Of a DNA stretch of 64,000 nt, positions 51,415-62,336 are shown in pieces (the first letter of the stretch is position 1; every line of letters begins with the position of its first letter). Under the pieces are notes generated by a model that was not told where the DNA came from, did no database searches, and saw only the letters and a list, made by a program, of their open reading frames with translations. Position numbers and translations under genes: made by a program. The stretch is from Isoetes taiwanensis (lineage: Eukaryota > Streptophyta > Lycopodiopsida > Isoetales > Isoetaceae): NCBI GenBank assembly GCA_021234155.1, contig JAJEKV010000274.1, forward strand, positions 62,001 to 126,000. Reading direction: 5' to 3'.

Positions 51415-51630
51415 TCTAACGGGTGTCAATGGTTACTTCACCAGAAGTACTTTTGGCTCTTCTCCAGAAGGTAGTATCTCTGGAAGGTAGTTTCTGGGAT
51501 TGCAGCCTTTATTGTTGAACCGGCTTCGAGCTCCTCTAATGGATCTCGATGGTTACTTCACAAGAAGTGTTTTTGGCTCTTCTCCATAAGGTAGTGTCGC
51601 TGGAAGGTAGTTTCTGGGATTGCAGCACTA
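51415..51630 (+). repeat. tandem duplication, about 117-bp unit
   Basis: CTCCTCTAACGGGTGTCAATGG to GGGATTGCAGCC at 51,412-51,508 recurs at 51,531-51,627 with about 90% identity (GAAGT.(C/G)TTTTTGGCTCTTCTCCA in both). Confidence 0.75.
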
Positions 51631-51880
51631 GTAGAGATAATCCTCATTTGTCATGGTTTTTATCACGCAAAATACACTATTTCAAGTTTACAATGCAATC
51701 TGGAGCAATAGTTCTGACTTCAAACACAACATTCACTGCCCCATCTCTGCAATTGATTGGGACGGTGTTCATCCGAAAGGAGCCTTTATCTAAATTCTTG
51801 CTACTTGCTCCATTGATATTTTTTGGAATATGCGCATAGCCACATTTATTATCAAGCTATTTTATTGAGGCGTACTATGA

Positions 51881-51998
51881 GAATAGAATAGAATAGAATA
51901 GAATAGAATAGAATAGAATAGAATAGAATAGAATAGAATAGAATAGAATAGAATAGAATTGTTTTTATCGTCCACGGAGACCAATCGGCCTATGAGGT
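51881..51998 (-). mobile_element. LINE tail remnant with 15-unit (TATTC)n
   Basis: GAATA repeated about 15 times, followed by TTGTTTTTATCGTCCACGG and AGACCAATCGGCCTATGAGG, the reverse complement of the last 40 bp of LINE family 1. Only tail and terminus were copied, the most extreme truncation in the window. Confidence 0.85.
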
Positions 51999-52529
51999 TG
52001 CAAACTCTTTCTTAATGCTATGTTGGTTCTCACTCTCTGAATAACAATGAACTCTAATTTTCAAATGTTGCTTATAATTGTAATGCCAAAGGAATATTCA
52101 ATGCTCAAAATATTGGGAATTAAACAATGTTGTTATATGTTAGGCATTCTAGACGTGATATGAGGCCTTTCATCCCATTCTTAACTTTAGCTTTGATTTT
52201 GCTTAACATATATTTGCAAGAATTCCCATTCAAGATGCCATATATGGACACTATCACATGCCACCTCATACATTTATAGAATATTCTACGTGCAACCTAC
52301 TTTTGTGTTTTATTTTGTGTACGACCTACTTCTCAAGTTCTTTTACAATTTCCCAAGATAAACTACTTCTCAAGTCATTTTTCAATTTCCCAAGATAGAT
52401 AAACTACTTCTCAAGTCATTTTTCAATTTCCCAATATAAAGTTGGATTATGATTGCATGCTTCTAATTGCAAGCAAAACATTTACAGGCTCCCAACTTAT
52501 GCCTCCAGCGTCTGGGCACCATTACTAGC

Positions 52530-53008
52530 AGTGTTGTATAAATACGCGTATTTTACATATACCAAACGTATTTTACGAAACAAACGTATTATACGTATGT
52601 ATGATAAAAACGTTGGTCAAAAATTTAGTAGTTTTTTTTATCCTTGCTTTTTTTTTTTAATATAACATATTATATTTGTTAATATCTTAGGTAATATCTT
52701 AGTTAATATTATATTTGTTAATATCTTGTTAATATTATATTTGCTAAATGAAGACATGAATTTATGTTACAAAACTTATAACTTCATAATTTAAGTTTAC
52801 TTTATGACTTTCTATTCTGATAATTTGACCTTCTAAGCATTTTGTCAGCTGAATGTCTGAGTAATTTAGAACCCTTCACACACACCAAAAAAAAAAAAAA
52901 GAGAGAAAAAAAAAGTTTTTGTAAAATACGTTTGTATTGATACATACTTGTAAAAAACGTATGCATACGTATTTTTTACATACGTACAAAACGTTTGGGA
53001 CAACATTG
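52530..53008. mobile_element. hAT-type MITE
   Basis: 479-bp element with ends CAGTGTTGT and ACAACATTG (inverted, one mismatch) and a perfect 8-bp target duplication ATTACTAG at 52,522-52,529 and 53,009-53,016. Subterminal zones are rich in ACGTATTTTAC/GTAAAATACG words in both orientations, which fold the two ends together. The interior is AT-rich with no ORF. Eight-base duplication and CA(G/A)TG ends indicate the hAT superfamily. Confidence 0.9.
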
Positions 53009-53048
53009 ATTACTAGTTATGCTATAACTTTATAATATACAAGAATTT

Positions 53049-53069
53049 GGCGCCGGCGGGGCCGGCGCC
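53049..53069. repeat. 21-bp GC palindrome C
   Basis: GGCGCCGGC, GGG, GCCGGCGCC. On the reverse strand it is followed by AAATTCTTGTATATTATAAAG, similar to the sequence following palindrome A at 43,953 (ATAATTTTCTTGTATACTTTA). Confidence 0.8.
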
Positions 53070-54580
53070 CTATGCACCCTTGCGGACCGAATTTAAGTGA
53101 AGCCTAGTGAAACCGCCGGTCAAATATTTGGTGAAGCAATTGTATAGACTGATTTTCTCTAAGGCATGGATAAATTTGTAGTCAATTCTTAGCTCCTGCA
53201 GACCAGCGTATTTCTTGACAGATAGAGCTTTGGTTGAAGTTTTGACTAAATTATTGGTCAAAGGTAGGATAATATTTGGTCAAACACCTATGAAGCTAGT
53301 GATTGAATGTCTGATCAATCTAGGTCAACTTTATGTTTGCCTATAATTTGATGAAAATAATGTGTTGTTTTATTGGTAGAATGATCTGGTAGAGATTTTT
53401 AAGTCCCAATGTAGAATTACATAGTTCGAATTCATTTTGTTGTTGGATTCCTTTGAAATCGAAAATGGTAAGTGCCATTTTTTCCTTTGAAATTGAGCAT
53501 GGAGTGGAGAGGAATTTATCTGTGTTGGCCTTCTTGTCCATTCAGGAGGAACCTCTGTGAGACTTAAATGCGGAATAATTTATGGTGGGGTTGAGTCTTG
53601 TTCTATTAGTCCAAATGAGTTGTCTAGAATATACATCACCGTGTTTCCCTAGTTCTAAGGTTACAATGCACCCTAGTATTTCGTAGGCTAAAGGGCGTCA
53701 GTGCTGGATGACATTTTTATGACTAAGGGCATTGGCGAACACATCTAAGGCATTAGGGACAATAACATATATTTTATATATACCACAGGTAAAAATATGT
53801 TGAGACAGTAAAGCAATGATCAATTTAAACCAAAGGTGAGCACTCGTAAATCGGGTGCCTTAATATTGAGTACTAACGTCGGCAGTGCTGGCGTCGAAAA
53901 CTACGATTCAAAGAGGTTTATTTTTCTCATGTACCTTGTGAAGTGAAATAATGGATAATGCATTGGTGGATGCCATTAGATGCATGACAAAATGCTCAAG
54001 CCAATGAGAATGTTAACGCCTAGAATGAATACTGCTTAGGAATTTAGTTTTTAATACACATTTCTACGTTTTGCTCAGTGATGATGATGTGAACAATATT
54101 ATGAATGGATTAATTTAAGCAAATAAACAATGGAATGAATTTGATCTCAGTAGCAACTAAATAAATAGTAGAAAAGCAAAGCAACATCAGGATGATGTTT
54201 TGCTACGCAGGTACTATCTTTTTTTTGCACTAGCAATGTCTACATATTTGTTTTTATCTTACTTGATGGACTTCACTTATCACAAATTGACAATTTTTTT
54301 CTTAATTTATATCCAATGCTCTGTATGATCCTGTAATAAATTCCTCAAAGTTAAATGAAGAATGTTAGTTTGCCCATATAAAGTGAACAAAAGAATGAAT
54401 CAATGTAAAGGACATTATATTAACAAATTTGGAATTGACGACAACAAATCATACATTATTTAGGAATTCAAGCATATGATGTAGATGCATACCAAAAGCA
54501 CAGGCGAAAGCATATATTGCCTTCCCTTCTATTTATGTGGCAAGGATTCTAGAAGAACTAAGGATGCTTGAATCTTCTGA
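53070..54580. other. no feature recognised
   Basis: AT-rich sequence without supported coding regions or repeats. Confidence 0.4.
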
Positions 54581-54589
54581 AGTATATAC

Positions 54590-56527
54590 GGATGCATATT
54601 TGTTGTATTTCCCAAGCTGGAGAGCTATATGGAGATGTGCACTCTCACCATAGGCTCTAATCATGGCATGAGACAACATCTTTCATTGGCATTCTGTGAG
54701 CTAAGCCTGATGCATAATTCAGCCATCCCATTTCAGCATATATTGTAATCATTGTATTCCATGATGTGATAGCTCTTTTAGGATCGTATTGAACATTTTA
54801 ATGGGCTCCTTAAAGCCTAGACGAGCACAAGTTGAAACCAGAGCATGCCATAAAAGCACATCACGATGAGGCGTTTGGCAATTAGATGCAATGCCTCCAC
54901 GATGCAATGCCTCCATGTCCTTGCTGGGAATAAGCTGTGATCATGGTGTTCAAGAGATTATGCATGTATGATCCATGCTTTAACATGCTTTTGGAACCTA
55001 AAATCAAGGGGTTTTTTAAATTTCTCCAAGCTGCTTATTTTTCAAATTTCTTTAACATCCTTGCGCTTTTTTCTTCAAAATGCAAAACAGAACATGGTGT
55101 TTACACTGTATAATCTTTGTAGTAGTAAGTGCACACTTAAACTATGAGTGCTCAAGGAGGCTAATAAGTGCCTTTCAAGAGAATGCATAAATAATAGGCA
55201 CATGCCCACGCCAGTAAAGTTTTGGATTTCCTAGAACAGACGGGGCAGTGCCAATGTAACTATTTTTGGAAGTATCCAGTGTGACTGATTAGCGTACGCT
55301 GATGGGGCTAAGCCACTCTAATCAGCGTGCTAGTGGCCAGTGATTGGCATACACTGCGTGCATCCATCTAGATTCCTCAACCAGAGATCCGGGGCTTAGC
55401 CACTCTGTTGGTTGAATCTGCTGTTGGTTCAATCTTATATTTTGCTCTCATCATATTGAAGTACTTTAGGCCAACAGACCGCAGACTTGCATGACTACAG
55501 GAAGTAAGAAGAGAGATAAATGTAATGCTGTCTGGATCTATACCTTGTTCTTGCATGCACCTAAAGAATTGCACAGCCATGATGCCATCATGGTTCACAC
55601 CATATCCACTTATTATTGCATTCTGCTTGTCAAATACTGGAAGCTTGTCAAATACTTCTACCACTTCAAAAACCCTGCCACATTTTGCATACATATCAAT
55701 TAATGAACTTCCAACAAAGAGATCCTTTTCAAATCCATTCTCTGAAATTTGGGCATGTATTTCACAGCCCATTTCAACTGCTCCCACAAGTTTTCAAGTT
55801 AGAAATGCATGTAATAGCATCTAGTGACACACCCTCCAATTGCATTCTATCAAAACATTTTAATGCCTCCTGATTCAACCCACTATCAGCATAGCCTGCA
55901 AATATCTGGTTTGTTCAACCCAGCGTGCATAGTACAATATAGTTGAAGTGCCATATCTTCCCTGCCAGCCTTCACATGAGAATCAATAATTGCATTTCAA
56001 CTGGAATGGTCTGGTTCAAGAACAATGTTGAATGCTTGCTTAGCTTCAACATAGCTTCCAAGAGCAGCAAAGAGGCGAATAAGGTGGTTAACCAAGAGGG
56101 AAACAGAATGAAGACCATAATTGACAATTAAGGCCCGCACTAACCTGCAAAGGCACAGTTCTTGCTGTTTTGATATACACAGACCAGAAATATTGCTGTC
56201 ACATTCAAGTGAGTAATGCAGTGTTCGCTTAGGATCTCTTTTGCCTGGCTCCATGATGCCTTCGCCCCTACAAAAGTTCAGAATACTCGAAAATGTGACC
56301 ATGTCTGGCTTTACACATGCATGCAGCATGTCATCAACGCATTGTATTGCTAAGAAATGTTGTTGCTGATATGCATATGCTGCTATCATTCTATTCCAAA
56401 TGATTACATCTGGACTACCACAAAGAGGCACTTGATTGATCCCCAGGGCAGAGCCTAGGTTCACAGACTCCCTTTTTGTTGTCATCATCAACAGCGAATC
56501 TAATATAACTCTTCCAAGCCATAGCAC
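54590..56527 (-). pseudogene. PPR protein (PLS class) pseudogene
   Basis: Pentatricopeptide repeat fragments in broken frames on the minus strand. From 56,527 downward: PDVIIWNRMIAAYAYQQQHF, then HACVKPDMVTFSSILNFC; NHLIRLFAALGSYVEAKQAF; near 55,990 NAIIDSHVKAGREDMALQLY; near 55,860 LNQEALKCFDRMQLEGVSLD; 55,787-55,377 EIHAQISENGFEKDLFVGSS, LIDMYAKCGRVFEVVEVFDK, and FRCMQEQGIDPDSITFISLL. Further pieces near 54,590-55,000 read WNTMITIYAEMGWLNYASGL. The alternating 'LIDMYAKCG' and 'GIDPDSITFISLL' motifs are of the PLS type whose members bind organellar RNA, often for C-to-U editing. Many shifts and stops; no DYW domain was seen. Confidence 0.85.
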
Positions 56528-56589
56528 GCCAAAATTGGCGTCCGTTGCAAATATGTATTTACCATCCTAAAGTAGCTATTCCGTGCTAT

Positions 56590-58250
56590 CACAGGGAGAT
56601 CAACATGTGCTAGGAATCAAATTCTAAATGGACGCTTCAAATCAAACTCAGTAAAGGGAGAAAATTACCTAAACGGAAGCCCGAAGCTTCAAATCAAACT
56701 CAGTAAAGGGAAAAAATTATCGCGTCTGCACAAGGATTCCGAAACATTGAACTCTTTTACACGGATTTAAACCAAAGCTTCGGCTCGAATTTGGCAGCAG
56801 ACATGCACAAACTGGAATTTAGAGCTCCCGACGTCCATGCCGGAACCCTCTTTTCTGATGCCAAATGTAATTTTTTTTAGGTTTTTTTGGCCTGAAATAT
56901 TTATTTTTGGATTTTTTTTTGCCTGAAAACTTTTTTTTTTTTTCCTGCTAATCATATATATAGGAAAGATATAATATAATAAAAATTTCAAGTTCTCAAG
57001 ATCTCCACCGTCTATTAAAATATTCTACAAATATTACTTCCTCACAAAACATTCCTAGGGTATGCACTTCGAGCAACCCAAAAACAAATTTTCAATTACT
57101 AAAAACCAATATTGCCTTCCCGTTTTGTTCCAAATTTTAAGATGAATCCAACTTCAGCATAAGATTTGCTAAATATAAGTGCACATTTTTGCAAGTACTC
57201 CGGTTGCACCAAGTCGTGATGTATTTCCCTTCTTCAACTTGTTTTAGAAAAAAATGAAACGGTTGTTGATGCTGATGATCCTCTATAAGAAAATGCTTCA
57301 AACCAATGGATCCAATCTACGAAATGAAGGCCATTCCACTTCCAAGAGGCACTTTAGATAAAGACAAACCTAAATCAAAATACTAACCCTGATCCTTATA
57401 GATGTCATTTAGAACATCACAATCTAACCCTTCGATGTCCTTTAGAACATCATAACAATCTATTCTAAATATACTACTACTTCAAGACTAAAAAAAAAGT
57501 CATCCTTGAAGCTCGTACATCCCAGTTTCAAGTCTTCTACAACTTGCTGCCCTACCAGGCTCATCAACATGCTTCTGATATAACTTCTATTATACTAGCC
57601 CTAAAATCTCCATCTCCATGCCTCCTGCTACCTCTAGTACTGAAATTCATTATTCTTGGCTTAAGTACAGGATTTGCTCATTAACAACAAAGTGCAGTTG
57701 ACCAAGGTACGCATTCTACCTTCTATTGCCTGCTGAGGAAAATAGTACACAGTTCAAGCCGCTCCAATTCAACCAGATCCATGTACCACAATATGATTGC
57801 CACTCCCAATCAGGCAGCTCTCTTTGCTGCAATCAAAGGCTCCACAGCAAAACTGCTCTTCTTTGTACCACAAATAACTCGCCTTACAATCAGCTTCATC
57901 TTTGCAACAGTCACGGCCTGGAGGATCTGTCAGCTCTCCTCTCTAATCAATTGATACCATGTAAAAGCTACAACAGCTTTGATAAAAAACCATGAACATA
58001 TACAAGATGGAGAAGACTAGAAACAAGGTATAAATGTAATCACGTATTACTAAATAAAGCTGATATAAATACAAGGAATGCACTGACTCAAAATTCGTCC
58101 TATCATAGATGGCACATGCAGCTTCATCAAACGTTTTTCTTTTCTCCATACACACCTAATCGCAAAATTGGTGTTAATGGCCTGAGACTTATCTTCATGT
58201 GCAAGCAACATTTATTGTTCCTGGACTAAAGATGGCTCCAACAATACCAT
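56590..58250. other. no supported gene
   Basis: A short direct repeat (CTTCAAATCAAACTCAGTAAAGGG type) occurs at about 56,635-56,660 and 56,689-56,712. The plus-strand frame at 57,726-57,995 is open but unrecognised. The last part is presumably the 3' untranslated region of the Nudix gene. Confidence 0.4.
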
Positions 58251-58251
58251 T

Positions 58252-58332
58252 TCAGCTCTGTTGTGCTGAGTTCAAAATAGGCAAGAAAAACTTGAATACT
58301 TCTTCGTATACTGGTTTCTTAAAGTCAACAGC
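58252..58332 (-). CDS. Nudix hydrolase, exon 6
   Basis: Last exon, after acceptor CTTGCTGCAG: AVDFKKPVYEEVFKFFLPIL and NSAQQS then stop. This matches the C-terminus of plant RppH/NUDT25-27-type proteins ('v.FKkpVYe.v...F.p.l'). Confidence 0.85.
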   Translation of the reverse strand, partial: AVDFKKPVYEEVFKFFLPILNSAQQS

Positions 58333-58404
58333 CTGCAGCAAGAAATTGAAAAGAATAAGAACAATAAACCAATAGTTTAGTATCCCAAAAGAACAAAATC
58401 TCAC

Positions 58405-58519
58405 CCCTTTAATAACTTCATCCACTGGCAACCATTTCCACTCTGAAAATTCAGGTGCTTCTTTTTCGTTCCCAGCAAGGTCAATCTCACTCTCTTCACC
58501 CACAAATCTGAAAAGAAAC
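58405..58519 (-). CDS. Nudix hydrolase, exon 5
   Basis: From acceptor CAATGTAG to donor AAAGGG|GTGAGA. It encodes FLFRFVGEESEIDLAGNEKE and APEFSEWKWLPVDEVIK, the conserved 'WfLfkF.G...EI.l....E..EF.eWkW...e.li' block. The phase joins exon 4 (TG|G, Trp). Confidence 0.85.
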
Positions 58520-58578
58520 CTACATTGACCACGAAATTAAGTAACAATCCATGCCTGCTAGCTGAACGTTGACCTTAC

Positions 58579-58673
58579 CATTTCTGAGCTTGCCCAGTCC
58601 ATGCTTTACCCCATAATTTCAGTATCTTCGCACTGACATCAGGAGGAAAGTCGTACGTCAACCATCCTGGAGC
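58579..58673 (-). CDS. Nudix hydrolase, exon 4
   Basis: From acceptor CTGGTGCAG to donor AAATG|GTAAGG. It encodes APGWLTYDFPPDVSAKILKL and WGKAWTGQAQKW, equivalent to 'pyWLtYDfP..v......lWg..wkGQaQkW' in RppH/ApaH-type Nudix proteins. The intron before it (58,674-60,170) is long and contains a MITE and a dispersed repeat. Confidence 0.85.
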
Positions 58674-59290
58674 CTGCACCAGAAGTGGCTTGATGAACAA
58701 GGAAGGTAATTCTCTCCCTACAATATCAAAATGGAATATGTTCGACCTAAACAGTTACCCATATTTGACCATAACAAAGCCGAGATTGCATGTTGCAGAC
58801 TTGCCTCACAACGTGTTGTGCATGAGATGACCTAACGCACTAATTGCAGAAACAAGCCCCATCGGCTTGTTGTTAAAATGTGTTCTATCGGTATGCTAGG
58901 CCAGACGACTCGGATATGTAAATTTCAATGCTTCCACATTTCCTTTCCCTAGAATTAACTGAAAATCCCACAAAATATACTTGAAGCCTTCTCATCACTA
59001 TTCATTTTGCTTCTTTTCTCTGTCGAACGCAATGCTGCCATCAGCCTACTTGCCTTTAATCTGGTTCTTGAATAAATATCATTGTAATGCATTTCGATTT
59101 CTTGCTTGCAGTCATATAACACCATTTGAGGTCTTGAACTGCTCTTTTACAAAAGACTTGCATGCATATTATGCCCATTTTTTCAGATTCTAATAGGTAC
59201 AAGCGCTACATGGCAGTTATAGATGACAATGAAACCATGTGAAATTAAATTTTACAAGAATGGAATAGAAATGACAGAACCGATGATTTA

Positions 59291-59431
59291 GGCTGGGTTC
59301 ACATGCAACTATCGCCGGAGAGGGGCCTGTTTTGCCCTGTGCTTTTTGGCGATGGCAGATGATGGTGCGTGTAAAAGGGCTTGCCTTTTTACGTGATGGT
59401 GAGGGTTGCCATCGTGCATGTGAACCGGCTC
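59291..59431. mobile_element. Tourist/PIF-Harbinger-type MITE, single unit
   Basis: 141 bp with ends GGCTGGGTTCACATGCA and TGCATGTGAACCGGCTC and TTA target duplications at 59,288-59,290 and 59,432-59,434. Same family as the dimer at 3,799-4,081. It lies in the intron between Nudix exons 3 and 4. Confidence 0.9.
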
Positions 59432-60030
59432 TTATCACTGGCAGTGGCAGTGCATATATTAGGAAGTTGAAACCACTGGAGGAACCTGGTATGGTTGATG
59501 CTGACCTATCAGTTGGGCCAAAGAGATAGCATCCAAGATCATCTACACTAAAAGGAACAGAGTTCGCACTGAACTTTGCCCAGTGGAATTGGAAAGTTAT
59601 CAGATGAATTTAAAAATTTATGCAATATGCAAAGAATATCAGGTCATTACACTCCAATTGTTTAAAATTCTTCTTGCCACAAGACTCTCAAGGCTCCCCC
59701 TTCATGTCAATATGTATATCATATTTTTGAGCTGCTTAACATGCAACCATATATCTTACATTCCTCTTGAGCTAAGGAGTTCAAAGCGTTCATGAGGAGG
59801 CATGCATATGATGAAATGCATCCAAAAACATACCTGATATGCTGCTGTATCAGCACTAAACTGATCACTTGATTACAGTCAACCTCAGTATATCGACCTA
59901 ATGTGATGATCAACATTATGGTCAGTTGTAATATAGTCAATCACATTATATTTATTGACCACAGAAATCTGGAATATGTTCTTTCTGACAAGTTTATATC
60001 GACTTGAAAGGTCAGATTATAATAATCTGA

Positions 60031-60083
60031 CCGCCAAAAAAAGCATTAGCGCCGGCCACAAAAACATTTTAAATAAGTAGATA
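60031..60083. repeat. dispersed GC-rich short repeat, copy 3 (short)
   Basis: CGCCAAAAAAAGCATTAGCG then CCGGC...AAAACATTTTAAATAAGTAGAT, a shortened relative of 9,826-9,922 and 16,134-16,230. Directly upstream is the small palindrome GGTCAGATTA-TAA-TAATCTGACC. Confidence 0.65.
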
Positions 60084-60170
60084 AGTGACTGTAGTTATAA
60101 TACAAAGTGTAAGTAATTCAACTAATTGTTCTTGATATCCCATCCTAATTTAAAGGATATTTTTTATTAC

Positions 60171-60263
60171 CTCACCTATAACCTGTATAGATTTAACACC
60201 AGTTTCTTCGCGTAGCTCACGAATCGCTGCTTCAGATGGCTTTTCTCCATCGTCAACACCTCC
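60171..60263 (-). CDS. Nudix hydrolase, exon 3 (Nudix box)
   Basis: 93 nt from acceptor CATTTTTAG to donor GGTGAG|GTAATA. It encodes GGVDDGEKPSEAAIRELREE and TGVKSIQVIGE. This is a complete Nudix box, G-x5-E-x7-R-E-U-x-E-E-x-G-U, with the metal-binding Glu residues of REXXEE present, so catalysis is expected to be possible. The exon is a whole number of codons. Confidence 0.9.
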
Positions 60264-60376
60264 CTAAAAATGTAAAAACTCATTACCCGTCAAATTTCGC
60301 CATTATAGGTATCTACAAGTTGACAAGACTCAAGGTGTATCTAAATTCAGCCGAGTATTCTAACACACTCTTCTAC

Positions 60377-60427
60377 CTGTGGCATTTGCCATGCTCCAGG
60401 AATGTCCAATCTGGATGCAACAAATAC
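60377..60427 (-). CDS. Nudix hydrolase, exon 2
   Basis: A 51-nt exon (17 codons) between GCGCAG and CCACAG|GTAGAA: VFVASRLDIPGAWQMPQ. It continues exon 1 (…NVGICLVNDKNQ) and leads into the Nudix box, giving the RppH-type motif 'YRpNVGi.l......F.asR.d.p.aWQmPQGG'. Confidence 0.9.
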
Positions 60428-60544
60428 CTGCGCTGATCAAATAGCAAGCAATTGTTACTGCAATTCATAACCGCCGTATAAATAATAAAACAGGATACTT
60501 TAGTCTAAAACTTCCCTAGAGCTAAGAAAACCCAAAATACTTGC

Positions 60545-61048
60545 CTGGTTTTTGTCATTAACCAGGCAAATGCCGACATTTGGACGATACCCAGGAGGAA
60601 CACCATCGGCATTGGCCATAGCTTGAGAACGGACAGATCCCCAAATCAAATCTTCACACTTTTTGGAAATCCTTCTGAGGCAAAATCCCGTAGGTGGTCT
60701 TCCACAAAAATTGCTATGCAGCGGCCAAGGCCTGATAGAAAGGCTGGCCGCCAAATTACAGAGGGAAGCTGAAGAAGAAGAAGGAAAATGGTGTGGAAAC
60801 AAAGATTGAATGCGTCCTATCATTGCAATGCATGTTTCCTTTTCTTCTAGAGTTGCCGGAATAGTCTCGAAATAATTCCACGTCAGCAAACTCCTGCGGC
60901 ATGTTACTGGCCACGCCATCGTGTAAAAAGGGCTAAAATGAAGACTGTAAAGTGACAAAGGGATCCTCATGAGCCCCATTTGGGGTATTCTTGTGTGCTT
61001 CTTGGAAAACCCAAACCTAACAATGATCATTCCTATTGCCCTCGACAA
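60545..61048 (-). CDS. Nudix hydrolase (NUDT26/27-like), exon 1
   Basis: First exon of a plant Nudix hydrolase of the RppH/diadenosine-polyphosphate type, enzymes that split nucleoside polyphosphates or remove 5' pyrophosphate. The end of the exon reads GVPPGYRPNVGICLVNDKNQ. Upstream, SLFPHHFPSSSSASLCNLAA and following residues are Ser/Arg-rich with few acidic residues, like a plastid or mitochondrial transit peptide. In-frame ATGs lie at 61,048, 60,919 and 60,823. I favour 60,823 or 60,919 because the transit-like part follows them. The donor is CAG|GCAAGT, so this intron is of the GC-AG type. The six exons together give a full-length, undamaged protein. Confidence 0.85.
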
Positions 61049-62130
61049 ACTGGGCTTTGTCTACATGGCACAACGAGACGTTATGTAGAATGGCATGGGG
61101 GAAGCCATTCTTGCTGCCCCCATGCCATTGTACTACGTCAAGACAAGAAGAACTGAATTCTACTTGTGGACTCAGTTTTCATTCTTGACAAGAATGGTCG
61201 GAGTATCAGGCAAGAATGCAGACCCACTTGCCTTGACGTGAGAGTTTTTTTATGCTTAGGGCCCATCTCCATTAGCCCGATTTTGGGGTTCTGTGCCTCG
61301 TGGCAAGGAAAGAAACTGCAATATCATTCCCATTACATTAGGTTCCTTTGGAGTTGATCCTATATGGATGGCACCAGCAACTGCAAAAAACTCAGATGGG
61401 TGGAGGCGTCATCTGAACATTTGAACTCTGTCTGGGTTTGTCTTCTAGTTTGCAGATTTTATCTTCTAGCAGTTGTTGTTTTTTCTTCTAAGTCTTCATC
61501 CTCGTTTTCCAGTTTTCAAAATTTGGACCTTTAATAGGAATCGTTGCTCCAATTGAGGTTGGGTTTGGTTGACATGGCAAACTCGAAAATTCAGAAGAAC
61601 GGTGTAATGGGGATCTGCCTTTAGTTATAGCATTTGGTTTTGTCTAGCTTTGTCCTTTCCTATGTTTCTTTGTCTTTTTGTGCTAATCTTGTTCTTGATC
61701 TGTGCTATCAGAATTGAGGCAACGGGAACGGCTTGCACAAATACATCTGAGACTTTGATGACATGGCAAGGAAAGGAAGTCTCAACAATCTCATAATGGA
61801 GATGTGCCCGTGTTATAGATTGAATTGGGTAAAAGCACGCTGTGGTATTCCAATTCGGCTGTCCCCCCTGTCCCCCCAAAATGTGGCGTTGCATCCACCA
61901 CTTTTGTGGTATGAAAGTATAATTATGGCACCGCTCAGCTGCCGATATTTAAGAATAGAGTCCCAATTTGTGGGGGAAATTCTAATTTCAAAAACTAAAA
62001 TTCAAATTCAAATTCCTATTCTTTGGCCCCTTCCTGTTCTTTGCCTACGTCCTGTTCTTTGGCTCCCTCCCTGCTGCGAGCTCCAATCCATTGTGGATAT
62101 GGATGTCAATGAGGTAATCGTACACAAACC
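61049..62130. other. Nudix promoter side and unassigned sequence
   Basis: Contains the upstream region of the minus-strand Nudix gene. A short near-repeat of CATGGGGGAAGCCATTC / GCCCCCATGCCAT near 61,093-61,125 forms a hairpin. No coding sequence is supported. Confidence 0.4.
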
Positions 62131-62141
62131 GGCATTTCGAT

Positions 62142-62336
62142 GTGAGAAAACGAAGAAGAACCAAGGAACAAGAAATGTTGAAGAAAAGACGCCAGAGGAA
62201 AAGAAGAAGAGAAGAAAAATTGGAGCTTGCAGAATTGGCAGAAGGATCCGGTTCATCAAGAAGTGCAAGCGAACGTCGTATTGTCCTTAGTTTGCTAACG
62301 TCTTTCCATAAAGCGGACCAAAAGAATGGAGGATAG
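62142..62336 (+). other. small Arg/Lys/Glu-rich ORF
   Basis: 63 codons: MRKRRRTKEQEMLKKRRQRK and then RREEKLELAELAEGSGSSRS. Highly charged and helix-prone, no family recognised. Composition of this kind can arise from purine-rich sequence alone, so it may not be a gene. Confidence 0.25.
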
